Source: Letharia columbiana (lineage: Eukaryota; Ascomycota; Lecanoromycetes; Lecanorales; Parmeliaceae). Taken from it: a DNA stretch of 64,000 bases. The notes below the pieces were generated by a model, which ran no database searches, was not told where the DNA came from, and worked only from the letters and a program-made list of their open reading frames with translations. The DNA is taken from NCBI RefSeq assembly GCF_014066305.1, contig NW_023501037.1, forward strand, positions 1,798,501 through 1,862,500. Reading direction: 5' to 3'. Below are positions 38,321 to 50,680 of the stretch, piece after piece. A program made the position numbers and the translations under genes. How positions within the stretch are numbered: position 1 is the first letter of the stretch; every line of letters begins with the position of its first letter.

Positions 38321-41300
38321 TCTAATATAGAGATAGATTAATATTAATAAGAAGGTCTTATAAGAGATAAGAATCTATAAATTTATTATCGATGATGAAT
38401 ATAAGATTAATCTATTGGCTAACGCTTATAAAGCCTCTAAGAATTTAGAAAATAAATAGCCTCTATTAAAGTTACGATAAGAGAAATCTATAATATATAT
38501 CTATTAGATACTCTTAATAATTCTTTAATACGTCGTTCTTTTAGAATATAAGTTACGCTATTATTATAGAGACGAAAATATTTACTCTAAAATATTTTTA
38601 TCGATAGTAAATATACTAAGATATATATAGTTATTAATAAATTTCTAATTTATAGAATTTACGAAGAATTACTATTAAAATTAATTCTACTATTAAAATC
38701 TAAATCTCCAAAGAATTATAATAACCGAATCGCGAAGAAGCTTATTATCTATTATTTACTTCCAATAATAATAATAAATAATTATTAAGAGAGAATATAT
38801 TCTATACTTATCGCTCTTCTTATATATAATATAATTTTAGAAAAATCATAGATAAATAAATATAGGATACTTCTTGATATAATAAAAGATAAGATTCTTT
38901 TTATATTAGATCGCTATAATTATAACGATAATAAGATCTTAATAATAGAGAATCTCGCTATCTTATTAAATTCGAAATCGAAACCCTCTATCTTATAGAC
39001 TATTTTAAAGAAAAAACTTTCTTCTTAACCTATATATAACGACGACTTAAACTCTACTATCGACTTAAACGTCTCTAGTAAATTAACTAATAAGAAGAGA
39101 TTAATATCTACTTCTTAAAATATAAGATAAAAATAAGATATAAATTTATAATCTATTAATATCGCTGAAATTAATATTATATTATACTATTAATTAGCGC
39201 GTAATAAAGAAAACCAACTATTTATCCTTATTATAAACGAGATCTATAACTCGTTATTAAAGAAGTTACCTCCTCGAAAGAAATTATATAATTCTTATAT
39301 ATTAATTAATAAGTTATATTCTTATAACTTAGAAAAGAAGTATAAGAGGTGCTGTAAATCGAATTATCTTATTTAAATTAGCGTTATTAAGATTATTAGC
39401 TCTAAAGATATTAAACGAAAACTCTCTATCGAGTACTATAACTATTTAAATATTTTCGATAAAACAAAGATAAACGAATTATTATTATACCGCCTTTATA
39501 ATTATAAACTAGAATTTATAAAGACTAATATTACCGATCTATCGAAGAGTAAAATCTATTTTATATTTAAATATAAGTTAAAATAGATTAAGAAGTATTT
39601 AGATGAGTATTTAAAAAAGGGCTTTATAACACCTAGTTATACGCCGTTTATATCCTCTATTCTATTTATTAAAAAATTAAATAGAGATTTATACTTTTAT
39701 ATAAATTATCGAAGACTAAATATTATTATTAAGAGAAATCGATATCTAATTTTATTAATAGATAAGATTCTCGTAAGAATTTAGGGTTATAAATATCTTA
39801 CTCGATTAGATATTATAGCCGTATTTAATAAATTACATATATACCCCGATAGTAAGAATTTTACTATATTCGTTATCTCTCTCGATATATATAAATATCG
39901 AATACTTCTCTTCGATCTTATTAATAACTTAATCACCTATTAGTAATATATAAATAATATTCTATTCGAGTATCTAAACGACTTCTATTAAATCTATCTT
40001 AACGATATTCTTATTTATAGTTAATCGAGAAAGAAACACGTTATATATATTTAAAAGATTCTTTAGAAGCTATAAAAGGCCGGATTATAGATAGATATTC
40101 TTAAATATAAATTTTATATCTAGAAGACGAAGTTTTTAAGTCTTCTTATTTCGATTAATAACCTTTAAATAAACTTTATTAAAATTTAAGCTATTATTAA
40201 ATAGTCTATCTCTATTAATTTAAAAAAGATATAAACCTTTATTAGCTTTTATAACTTCTATTATTAATTTATAAGAGACTTCTCGAAAATTATAAAATTA
40301 ATAGTAAAACTTATAGTTAAGAAAGTAATATTTAATTAATTATCGGTTTATTAGAAAGCCTTTTATTTACTAAAGATAGCTATTACGAAAGCTTCGATTC
40401 TATATTATTTCGATAAATCGAAAAACGCTATACTCGAAACGAACTTCTCTAATTACGTTAATAATAGTATTCTATCTTAATATAATAATAACGAAGTCTT
40501 ATATTCGATAGCTTTTTATAGTAAGAATCTTACTTTAATTAAATATAACTATTAAATCTATAATAAAAAGCTATTAACTATTATTCGCTATTTAAAATAT
40601 TAGCGTTCTAAACTAAAATATACTAATATTTCTATTAAGATCTTTATAGACTTTAAGAACTTAATATACTTTATTAAAGAAAGAGATTTAAGTCGTCGCT
40701 AAGCCCGCTATTTAAATATACTATTCGAATTTAATATTAAAATTATCTATTACTTAGAGCCTTAAAACGTTAAAACTAATATATTTATATATATAGCCGA
40801 TTCTAAGTTAAATAGCTTAAAGAATAAATACTTAAAGTAATAATATTAGATAATACTTATATCTAATTATTTAAAACTCGATAATAGCGATATCGAGATA
40901 TATATTATTAATAACTCTATCTTTTATAAAATAGTCTAAGAAAATAAGGTTAATAAGTTATATAATAAGATTTATAAGATAATTATAAAAGATAAAAATA
41001 AACTTCGTAAAGTTACATCTGTAAATCTGAAAAGTTTCTTTCCACGTTTCGCCGGGTCGTTTAAGCACGATTTAGTCTATTTAGTGCTTTTCTATTTTAA
41101 TTCTTTCCCTTTTAACTTCTTAACTTTTTCGCTAGTTTTATTGTTTTAACTTAAAATTTTTATAACTTCAAATTTTCGTATTTTTTAATATACTTTAAGT
41201 ATTATTCTTATATATATAGCTTATATATATCATTATTATATATATATTATTTCGCTATATTGGTTTTCTTTACTATTTTATTATTCTATTTCGTTTAATT

Positions 41301-42850
41301 TAGTTGCGTTGTATTTTTATTATCTTATTATGCTTCTTTTGTTTTTTTTTTTATTGTTTACTTACTGCGATTAATAGTTCTAACCGCGATTTGTGTTTAT
41401 TGATTTCTTCGTGTTTTTATTGTTTCTTCTTTTTTTCTCTTTCTTTTCACTTTTTTTCATGTACGCTTAATAAGTGCTTTATAAAGAATAGAGTACTCTA
41501 TTATAAGAATTGCTTATAGATATTAAAAGATCTATATATCGACGTTATTCGCGAAGTATATAATTAACTTTTATATAAATATTTTAATATAACTTATATT
41601 TATAAGCTACTTAAGTAAGAATATTATTAATAAAATATAAAAGCTATCGTTACTATTTATATTCGAAACTATTACGTCTACTATAGATTTAAAACTTCTT
41701 ATAATTAGAAATATAGCTTATTATAATCTTTATTAATTTCTTAAAAGCGATAATAGAATATCTTAATAGACTTTGTGATAGGTTTATCTATATTCGATAG
41801 ATATAACGCTATTTAGATGATAATAGATCGACTTACTAAGAAATATTATTATATTATATACTCTAATATAAATAAAGAAATTATAATCGAAAAGATAATT
41901 AATATATTATTTAAGAAGGTCTTTCGCTTATATAATCTATCGATATTAATAATTTCGAATAAAGGCTTTTAATTTATATCGATAATATAAAAAGATTTCT
42001 ATAAATAACTCGAGATTAAGATTAAATTATTAGTAATCTTTTATTTTAAAATCGATAAATAAATTAAATAGACTAACTAGAATATAAAATACTATCTTCG
42101 AATATATTATAACTATATATAGAATAATTAATTTAGATAATTATTTATTATCGAGTTTATCGATAATAATACTACTTTTATAGCGATAAATATTCTATTA
42201 TTCTTTATAAATAAGAGCTTTTATTCTTAAATAAGTTTTAGCTTAGATATTATTAATTATAATATTACTTATAAGCGCTTTAACGCTATTTAAATAAAAG
42301 ATATTATCGAGTATATATAGTAAGTTCTTAATTATATCTAGAGTAATATAAATTATATTTAAAAGATTATAGTAATTTAGACTAATAAGCGATACTAGAA
42401 AATTACTTTTAAAATAAGTAATATAGTTTTTCTTAGCAGTAAGAATATTACTTTAAATCGATTATTATAGAAGCTAAATAATAAGAGATATAGTTTATTT
42501 AAAGTAATAGGTCTTATAGAAAACTTTTATTATTTAAAGTTCTTAATAAACATAAAGATTTATAATATCTTTTATTCTAATTTCTTATCTCTTATATCGA
42601 TAAACCCCTTATTTAGATAGATTAATTCTTTATCGAAGTATATTACTATCGAGGGCCGAATTAAATAGATAGTAGAGGAGATTATCGCCTTTAAATTTAT
42701 TAATAATCACCTTAAATATAAGGTGAAATAGAAGAATCTCGATAAAGACCTTAAATAATATAACTCGAATAATAACGAATTCGAGAATTATTAAGATATA
42801 ATTAATAATTTTTATAAACGATATTTAAAAGTAGTTTACTAGATATACTA
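38321..42850 (+). pseudogene. pol: gypsy-1 Pol relic (PR, RT, RNase H, IN, chromodomain)
   Basis: After the Tc1/mariner the frame resumes. Protease: FFIDS-like near 38600. Reverse transcriptase 39540-40030: KKGFITPSYTPFTSSILFIKK-like, LTRLDIIAVFNKL-like, LPFGLTN-like, then YLDDILIYS-like near 40000. RNase H 40330-40760, with LSQ, YS..LT and LLTII..L blocks. Integrase 41480-42450: a YYWPKM-like zinc region, then IDRLTKK and EFADNN-like blocks. Chromodomain 42640-42830: VEEIL..KF.NNHLKYKVKWKNLD-like. Interrupted by the insertion at 41020-41468. Many RIP stops. Confidence 0.9.
41020..41468. mobile_element. unclassified insertion in gypsy-1 Pol
   Basis: The gypsy frame breaks off near 41015 and resumes near 41470 (LYYKNCLWIPKDL-like). 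The intervening 450 bp is T-rich on this strand, keeps many CpA and TpG dinucleotides, and has no retrotransposon similarity. Its first 100 bases match 19288-19400, so it belongs to a repeat family. No inverted repeats or target duplication were found; the right boundary is estimated. An open frame at 41304-41519 crosses the boundary and is not credible as a gene. A solo LTR starting TGTAAATCTG at 41020 is one possibility. Confidence 0.65.
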
Positions 42851-43530
42851 ATATCTCGAATATCGCATTTTTAAATAAATTAAAATCATCCGATATTTCA
42901 TAAGAACTTTATTTTTTATATTTATAAACCGATTCCTCAGGCTTATATTATATTATAATAATCTTATATTAAATCTATTAAACTAGCTTCTCTATCTAAT
43001 ATAACCCTTAATATATTTTAAAGATATATTAGATTATACGCGAATCTTATTATTACTATCGCTAAATATAATTAATATCGACTAAATAACTTATTATAAA
43101 GTGGTTTACGCTAATATAATTTAATACTAAATTAGAGTTTAGCGGCTATAGCTTAATTCGATTTAAGACCCCTTGACTAATTAAGTTATATTATTTTATT
43201 AATATTCTTTACGCTAAGATATCGATTTAAGAATCGCTATTATTCACTAAAGCACTTATAATTACTACTCGCTTATTACCCTATTAATTCCTTTTAAACT
43301 AGAATTTCTATACTCGCTATATCTCTAGCTAGCGATAATATTAACTTAAATATTAAGATATAAGCTCTTATTATTTATACTGCTATCGGGGAATATCGTA
43401 GTATTAAAAATCTCGAATATTAAAAGTTCTTTATTATTTTATCGATTTTCAAGCGAGCGTTTATATATATTATTTCTACTACTCTTCTACTTATTAATTA
43501 TAAGAATATGTAAGAATATGATTCTATAAG
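42851..43530 (+). other. 3' non-coding region of gypsy-1
   Basis: About 680 bp between the end of the chromodomain and the polypurine tract, RIP-mutated, with no recognised coding. The second gypsy element has a region of similar length in the same place (61636-62334), but that one is not mutated by RIP. Confidence 0.7.
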
Positions 43531-43542
43531 AGAGAGGGGTAG
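43531..43542 (+). other. polypurine tract of gypsy-1
   Basis: AGAGAGGGGTAG lies directly before the TGTT start of the LTR. The second gypsy element has GGGGGGGGGTAG in the same place. Confidence 0.8.
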
Positions 43543-43725
43543 TGTTATAAGCGTACCCTACATCTCCCTTAATATACTATCTAGCCCTATGACCTATTAG
43601 GGCCTAGCGTGTCTTGGCAGAGACATCTGCTACTATCTAATATCTTCTATCTATATAGTTATTCGATATCTAGTTATCTTATTCAATATACCTACATTAA
43701 TATTACATCTATATCGATTCTAATA
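43543..43725 (+). repeat. 3' LTR of gypsy-1
   Basis: 183 bp from TGTTATAAGCGTACCC to ATCGATTCTAATA, aligned with the LTR of the minus-strand element at 61456-61619. Its partner 5' LTR was not found. Confidence 0.88.
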
Positions 43726-45639
43726 AAAAGCTTATATAGAATAAAGATAGTTTTTAAAATAAATTAGCGAAAATTATATTGTTTTATAATATATAGCGAT
43801 ATAAGAGATCGCTAGATAAAGATTTTAGAAGTAAAAATAATTAGTTTATAACTTTTAATAATCTATATAAAGTTGATATTTTTATATATTTTTTAGATTT
43901 AACTTATTCGATATAGATTATAATTAAATCTAAGTTTTTAAAGAAATCTATTATAAATAGTATAAAGATAATAACTTTATAATTATCTATCTTAAAATCT
44001 TTCTCGAAATCTATTATAAAGTAAATCTCGAGATTTACCTCGTAATCTATCTTATAACTTATTTTATAATCTACCTCGCAATCTATCTTAAGATCTATCT
44101 TATAAATTATTTTTATAAAATATATTCTTAATATAACGCGTATATCGAATCTCTTATTTATAAAAATTATAGCTTTTTATATATTAGAGAATATATTAAA
44201 GGCTTCGATAGATAATATAAGAAATAGAGATAATAATAATAAGAAGACTAATACGAAGAAGAGAAGTTATAATAATTTTATTATTATTTTAATATCGAGT
44301 AGTAATAGAGTTAATTAATTCTATAATAAAAATTAATTATAAATATTAAAGCTAGAGAAGATTAGCTTTAATAAGAGAAAATTAAAAAAGATAAAAAAGA
44401 TAAAGAAGAATAAGAGTATAGTAATAATAAAATTAAATATACTCTATAAGTAATACTTTTTAATCTATCTATTTAATATATATATAGATAAATCTATTCG
44501 AGTAATATTTTTAGATATAAAAATAGATTATTTAGTATATAAGAATATTAAATAATATATATAAAGCTTATATAAAATTTAGAAGAGATAAATTCTAATT
44601 ATAGCGCTTAAATAAATATAATAATAGATTAATTCGATAAGAAATATACGACTAGCATATCTATCGAACTTATCTATATTCGCGAATATTAAAAAAAAGA
44701 TTTATATTAACTTTAATAATTTATAACTTAAAACTATCTTTAAATTTAATATTAACGCTATAGATTTTAAAAATATTAATCTAATAGAACTACGTTTTCT
44801 AAAATATAAAAGTTAAATCTACTATTATTTATTAAAGGCTTTTATATATATTAATATAATTTTTATTTAAACGCTTTTCTCTAACTTATTACTTATTAAT
44901 ATTTAATTTATCTTTATTATTAAGATATATATAATTCTACTTTATTTAAAAATACGCGATAATATCTTTTAAATATCTTTAATACTCTATATTAGTATAT
45001 AGAATTTAAAGATTAAAGTATAAATAGCTATTTCGAAAGACTTATATCTTATTCGATATAGAAAAAATAATCTTAAAAGATTAATATTAATAAAGATTTA
45101 AATATTTTTATATTAAAGATAAATTTAATAGAAGAGAAAAATAAAGTATTAAATAATATAGAAAATAAGATAATTAATAAGTAATAAGAGGTTTTAGAGA
45201 ATACTTTTATATAAAGAATAAATATAATATAAGATTATATATACTATATTCTATAAATAAATTTTTATCTATTTATATTTACTTTATAATATTTTATATT
45301 ATAATTAATATTAAATTATATAGCTATATATAAAAGACTTCGACGAATTATAAATATCGATATTTTTAGCGATATTTACTTTTAAAATATTTTATATAAT
45401 ATTAAAGATAGATTACTCTATTAATAACTTTTTATTACTTCTTTAATTATATAAATACTTCTAACTTATAATAAGAGAGTTAATATATAATAATTATATG
45501 ATCGTAATATAATTTAGATTAAATTAATATAACTACTATATAATCGTTATATAGCGGTTTTATAATAATTATATAACTATTTTCGTTATATAACCGTTAT
45601 ATAACGAGTATAGAACGATTATAAATCTTCGTAGATGGC
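43726..45639. other. RIP-degraded unassigned DNA
   Basis: No protein family recognised. Lys-rich plus-strand text near 44330-44420 and Tyr/Ile-rich text elsewhere. At 45520-45610 the sequence CGTTATATA/ACGG recurs several times in both orientations, giving a patch of overlapping palindromes; its meaning is unknown. Confidence 0.45.
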
Positions 45640-45998
45640 TAGAATAGTATTTAAAAGCCTCGATACTCTTTCTATTTTCTCTATCGAGGTTTTTTATAGA
45701 TTTAACGAGGTCGGGTAAATAATTAATCTCGAATTTAAAGTGTGGATTTAGAAATTAATATATATAGAATATAATATATTAGAGTTTAGAAAATTAGCTT
45801 TTAAAGCTATCGAAAAGTATTATAATATTAATCTCTTTAGCTATCGCATATATATCGCGTATTATTAAAACTAGTAATTATTAGCTATTATTAGCTATCT
45901 ATTTTATATATATAAATATCTATATATTCCATAAATTAATAATTAGTCTTTTAGTCTTTTAATCAATTTCTAATATATCTAATATTCTACTTTTAATA
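45640..45998 (+). mobile_element. TRIM-like element, copy 3 (5'-truncated)
   Basis: The 3' end of the TRIM family: about 170 bp of internal sequence containing CTATCGAGGTTTTTTATAGA and GGTCGGGTAAATAA, then a 181-bp LTR at 45818-45998. It aligns with 18310-18672 without large gaps, and the LTR starts TATTATAATATTA (TG lost). The tandem repeats, stem-loop and 5' LTR are missing. Strongly mutated by RIP. Confidence 0.88.
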
Positions 45999-46926
45999 AT
46001 ATCTAATTAAGATATCGAATTTATTAAATATATAATTAAGATATCGAATTTATTAAGTATATTAAATATATAATTATATTACTATAGAATTATATTACTA
46101 TAGAATTATATTATATTATTAAAATCTTCTAAATCTTATTAACTTTTATTATATTAAAATACTTAATTTTATTAAAACTAAAATTATTTTATATTAATTT
46201 TAATTTTAAAATTATATTTTAATTATTAGATTAATAGCTATTAAATAATAATAGCTAGATATTAATATTAATAGTTTAATTATATTTTAAGATATTTTAA
46301 AATTAATATTACTATCTCTTAATACTTTTATAAATTTATTAAGATTAAGATAATAAGAATATCTTATTAATATCAATTTCTAGATTTTTTAGAAATCTCT
46401 TAAAAAGGAGAGTTAAGACTTTATTATCGAATTTTTTATTTATAATTATTTATATTCTACTATCGTAATTAAAGAGTTAGAATAAATTTTAAAGTTTTAT
46501 AATAATTAATAGTAACATAGATATTCTAGATTTAAATTTTTAAATAAAAAAAATTAATCTCTTTTTAAAAAGAAGATTTACATATTTATAATAATTATAT
46601 TTTATATAGTTTTATTAGAAATTAGTCTATATCTATAATTTATTTCAATTATATTATCTATATCTATTATAGCTTTATATATATAAATTTTTTTATTTTT
46701 TATATAAGAATTTAAAGTTTAAAGATAATAATTATCTTATATTAAGAAAGTTAGTATTAAAATATAAGATAGAATACTTAGTTATATTAACTATAGAGTT
46801 CTATAAAAGAAAAGAGCGATTAGATATAAATATATTAAGGTATATTATATAATATAATTATATAACGAGTAAAGGCCTATGAATTAAATTTATAATTATT
46901 TTTTAATTAGGGCTATCGAGTAAATA
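45999..46926. other. AT-rich DNA, nothing recognised
   Basis: RIP-mutated sequence with short direct repeats (AGATATCGAATTTATTAA near 46010 and 46040; ATTACTATAGAATTATATT near 46078). No gene recognised. Confidence 0.45.
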
Positions 46927-46982
46927 GGTGAGCGATCTTTAATAAGCGATCTTTGGTGAGCGAACTTTGGTGAGCGATATTT
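46927..46982 (+). repeat. 14-bp tandem repeat, four copies
   Basis: Four contiguous units at 46927, 46941, 46955 and 46969, of the type GGTGAGCGATCTTT. TpG sites are intact in most units, so this spot escaped RIP. Confidence 0.93.
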
Positions 46983-46988
46983 GAATTC

Positions 46989-47070
46989 CTTGCGCTTTAA
47001 TGATTATAAGACAAATTTTTTAAACTCTTAAAAATTCGGAAAGCGCAAATAGCGCTTTAAAATTAAAATT
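46989..47070. repeat. nested GCGC hairpins
   Basis: TTGCGCTTT (about 46993-47001) can pair with AAAGCGCAA (about 47040-47050), and the latter can alternatively pair with TAGCGCTTT immediately downstream (AAAGCGC, 5-base loop, GCGCTTT). An A/T inner stem lies between. Two mutually exclusive stems are possible. Could be the end of an unrecognised mobile element. Confidence 0.65.
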
Positions 47071-47869
47071 AAAAAATTCAAAATTCTAATAGAAAATAAA
47101 AAGTTATTACTATTATAAGTAACGTATATCTATAATTTAATAAGAAAAGCGCGGGAGGGCGAGATTTTGATAGTTGCGAACGCTAATTTATTTATTCGCG
47201 ATAATTTAGCTAATCTAATCAAAGAGCGTAGTAACCTTAAATTTATAATTGGCTATATATATAAATTTAAGATTTTTAAGCTTAGCTTTATCTTATTCTT
47301 TTATATATACTAATTACTAAGACGCTAAGAGTTATATAATCTAAATTCTAATATTTCTCTTTATATATATTCTTATATACGCGCAATCTAATTTTCTAAG
47401 AATCTTACGTTATTATAATAATAATAGTAATATCTATATAGTAGTAGCCACTATATAATATCTTACTACTAGAAACTAATAGAGTTCTTTACTAATACTA
47501 GACTAATTCGAAGTCGAGAATTCTTATACTTCTTTAAGTATCTAAAGTAAAAAATTCTTATACTTCTTTAAGATATAAGAAGTAAAGAATCTTCGTGCTT
47601 TTTTATCTTTCGCTTCTTTATCTTCCGCTATATCTATATACTTATTAAGCTAGCTTTCTATAATATAGTTATTTAAATCTAATAACTACGAGATTTTATT
47701 ATCTTCGATTATTAAATAAGTACTCTTATTAATAAAATTACTCGAAGGATTATCTAATATTTTATTAAGAATATCTTTAAATCTACTAGATTAGTATTAT
47801 TATTATTAAAAGATTAATAAGTATAATCTTATTTTTTATTACTCGATTCGCTTTCTTAGTAGACTTAGT
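47071..47869. other. degraded DNA with a short direct repeat
   Basis: Moderately RIP-mutated. ATTCTTATACTTCTTTAAG occurs twice (near 47520 and 47548). TCTTACGTTA followed by ATAATA near 47397 recurs at 55257 on the other side of copia-2. No gene recognised. Confidence 0.45.
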
Positions 47870-48106
47870 CACAAGATTAAATAATCGATCATACTACCCT
47901 AAGAACGGCACTTCATTTCTTTTAAAGATCTACGACTTAGAAATATCATCTCTTCGATCCCCTATCTACTAGCAATACTTTAGAAGCAGAAAGATATACC
48001 CCTCCAGATCAAGCTGCAGATGCCTCGCCCACTAGATCTCCAAGCAGCAATCCTCAACTCACTACTAAGTCCGGCGATCCACAACGTCTTTCTTAGGAAA
48101 CGTCTT
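47870..48106 (+). other. RIP-poor island at the copia-2 insertion site
   Basis: Sequence of normal composition with intact CpA and TpG sites. One plus-strand frame reads a Pro, Ser, Thr and Gln-rich stretch (DQAADASPTRSPSSNP, near 48020-48060) that could be a remnant of a disordered coding segment. No family recognised. The copia-2 element interrupts it, and about 40 bases of the same island continue at 55233. The site contains two tandem CGTCTT..TTAG units (48085 and 48101). Confidence 0.55.
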
Positions 48107-48258
48107 TGTTGAAATTCGGATCACGTGACTCTTGGCGTCTTGGCGGTCACGTGACTACGTCACGTGATACGCCTTAGTGCGCTCGTATTAAGTCGCTCTT
48201 TTCTTTTATAGAACTCTATAGTTAATATAACTAAGTGTTCTATCTTTATATTTTAATA
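48107..48258 (+). repeat. 5' LTR of copia-2
   Basis: 152 bp, TGTTGAAATTCGG to ATATTTTAATA (CA end turned TA). Contains three CACGTG sites. Confidence 0.95.
48122..48166. promoter_or_regulatory. three CACGTG sites in the copia LTR
   Basis: CACGTG occurs at 48122-48127, 48148-48153 and 48161-48166, the middle one in the palindrome GTCACGTGAC. The same three are in the 3' LTR (55091, 55117, 55130). CACGTG is the E-box core bound by bHLH factors such as fungal Cbf1 and Pho4 homologues. LTRs carry the promoter, so these are candidate promoter elements; binding is inference. Confidence 0.5.
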
Positions 48259-48274
48259 GGTTATAAACTCGAGC
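48259..48274 (+). other. primer-binding site of copia-2 (RIP-altered)
   Basis: GGTTATAAACTCGAGC follows the LTR at once. It matches the TRIM site GGTTATAAGCCC apart from G-to-A and C-to-T changes, so the same initiator tRNA-Met half-molecule is the likely primer. Confidence 0.65.
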
Positions 48275-48599
48275 TATATTCGATAACTATTTTAGTAATA
48301 ATATAACCTACCGCTATAGCTGCGGTTATCTTTAGATATTTATATTTATTATAATAAAGGTAATTATAACTATAAAAGACTTTATTAACTTTCTTAATAT
48401 AAGAAATTTTTATTTTAAAATAGTTATTCTAAGTTTAAATAGTTATAATTCGTTTATAATTTAAAAGTTAAGAATTATCGCTTAAGCGCTTTCGCTTTTT
48501 ATTTAAGATAATATAAAGCGAGCCGAGATATATTATATCTAGTTAAGACTATCGAAGTCGCTATATAACTAATTAAATTATATTATCGCTAAAATCTTT

Positions 48600-50680
48600 A
48601 GAATATTATTAGTTTTTCTATATGAAATACGCTAAATAAAGGGGTAATACGCCTTTATTTATATATTATAAATATTAAAGAATTAGATAGCGAGTATTTA
48701 GACTTTATATTTATCTAATTACAAAATATTCGTAATAAAGACTAGAAACTAGTTATCTTAGCTACCGCTAAGAGAAGTATAATTTAAAAGAAAATAACTT
48801 TAGCTTCGGCGCTAATTACGTAGTTCTTAATTATCGCTAATAGAGATATATTAATTAAAAAAATAAGAATTTTAATCTTAAAAGCGAAAGGGGAAAGAAA
48901 CCCCTATCATTATAAAGAAGCCTCGGCGCGAGTACTCGTCTTAGAGATAAAATACCTTAATAGTAAGTAAATAACCTTATAATCGATCTCGGTCTCGAAC
49001 TTTAATTAAGTTAATTTTAGAGAAGATAAATAAAGCTTTTAGTTATTAAGATAGTTAATATAACTTTAATAATATAATACTATATCTATATATAAAAGAT
49101 AGATTTCTATTATTATAACGTTTTTAAACTATTTTAATATCTCTAATATTTATTAATTATTTAACTTCTTAATAGAATATTATTCGCTATTTTAAGTATT
49201 AATAGATAATAAATCTTCGTAAATAAAGATTTAAGCTATATCGAGCTAATCTTAAAGCTTAATAAGATTTTTCTTATACGCTTAAATCTCTAGCGTATTA
49301 CGAGGAATATTTTAATAGCGAGAGTAAGTATATATTAAGCTCTCTTATTAATTTTAATTCGATATTAAAATAATTAACCTCTAAATCTCTATTAAAGTTA
49401 ATCTTTAATAACAATTTTTTTAGCTTTTAAACGCGCTCGATTTCGCTAATATCGTCTACTTTAATTATTTCTTTAAGCCTTATTAATATATAGGCTTTAT
49501 TCTTAAGCTTAGATTTTAATAAAGCGAGCTTATCTAGTTTATCTAATTTATTCTCTAATAAAAAGAGCTTATTAAGCCTCTAAGTATTATATCTTTTAAG
49601 AAATCTAAAATCTCGGCCTCTTTAAGTCGCCTCGATAATATCGATAAGCTTAAAGATATCTTTAATTATTAAATCTAAAAGTAATAATTTAAAAATAAAT
49701 TAAAACTATTTAGGCTATAGCGCTATATTAAAAAAAATTATATAAAGCTAATTATTAATATTATTATTATTAAAGTCTAGATTAATAGCTAGCTATAGAT
49801 ATAAGATTAAATCTATATTATATTAAAATCGCGTTATAAAAAGAATTTATATTCTAAAATTAAGAATAAGATTAATATTAAAGAAGTCTAGAAGATTTTA
49901 AATAAGTTTAAATCTCGAGATTTAAGTATTCTTAATTTTACTTTTAGAAAGATAAATAACGTTACTTTTACGAGTTATAATAACGACTCTTAATTCTATA
50001 TCGATAGATTTATAAAGATTCTAAACGAGTTCGATAACTTATCCTCAAAACTAAAGTTCGATAAAAATTAAAAGATTTATCGCTTTTACTTAGGCTTAGA
50101 TTTTCTATATAATTTATACTATAAATAATATAATTAAAATTATAATATTTTTAAAAATAATAATATTATAAAGTTCGATCTAAATTATATAATTACTCGA
50201 TTTATTAATATTATAATTAATCTTATTAACTCGATTAATATTAAAGTTTATATACTAGTTACGCTAGTTAATAGATTTTTTATATATAACTTATAAAGCG
50301 TTATTATATTAATTATTATCGGCGGAGCTATTAAGTATAGAATTTAATAAGAGATTTATATTAGTAACTCTCGCACTTATACTTAAATTTATAAATATTA
50401 TAATTATTATAAAAAGAACTAATATAACGATATCGAATATATCTTTCTATATCTCGAATTTAAGAAATAGAATAATAATAGTAGTAAAGGAGATTATAAT
50501 AATTATAGCGATTATAGTAATAAAGATAATAATAAAAATAGTAATAATAATAATTTCTCTAGCTCGGGTAATAAAGATAAAGATAAAAATATCTAAAATA
50601 ATAAGTCTACTATCGATTATTAGCTTAATAATATTAAGGCTACTATAGTATATACTTAATTAGCGATAATATATAGTTTT
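48600..50680 (+). pseudogene. gag: copia-2 Gag relic
   Basis: Frame of a capsid protein, degraded. Near 50380-50480 is a possible zinc-knuckle stretch (KHCNHH, then HNDIEC and LHPEL-like text), followed by an Asn, Asp, Ser and Lys-rich linker (SKGDYNNYSDYSNKD, near 50490). The N-terminal half near 48600-49700 is too mutated to follow. Knuckle spacing could not be confirmed because a stop interrupts it. Confidence 0.6.

Larger units (their letters stand above)
35240..43725 (+). mobile_element. Ty3/gypsy chromodomain element (gypsy-1), 5' end missing
   Basis: Gag, protease, reverse transcriptase, RNase H, integrase and a chromodomain follow in Ty3/gypsy order on the plus strand, then about 690 bp of non-coding 3' sequence, a polypurine tract and a 3' LTR (43543-43725). 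No 5' LTR was found; the left end meets the A-rich tract near 35000. Two later insertions interrupt it: a Tc1/mariner element at 36477-38318 and an unclassified insertion at about 41020-41468. Confidence 0.88.

Noticed and set aside
41304..41519. 71-codon open frame
   Set aside because: Crosses from the unclassified insertion into gypsy Pol; Phe and Cys-rich text from a T-rich strand.
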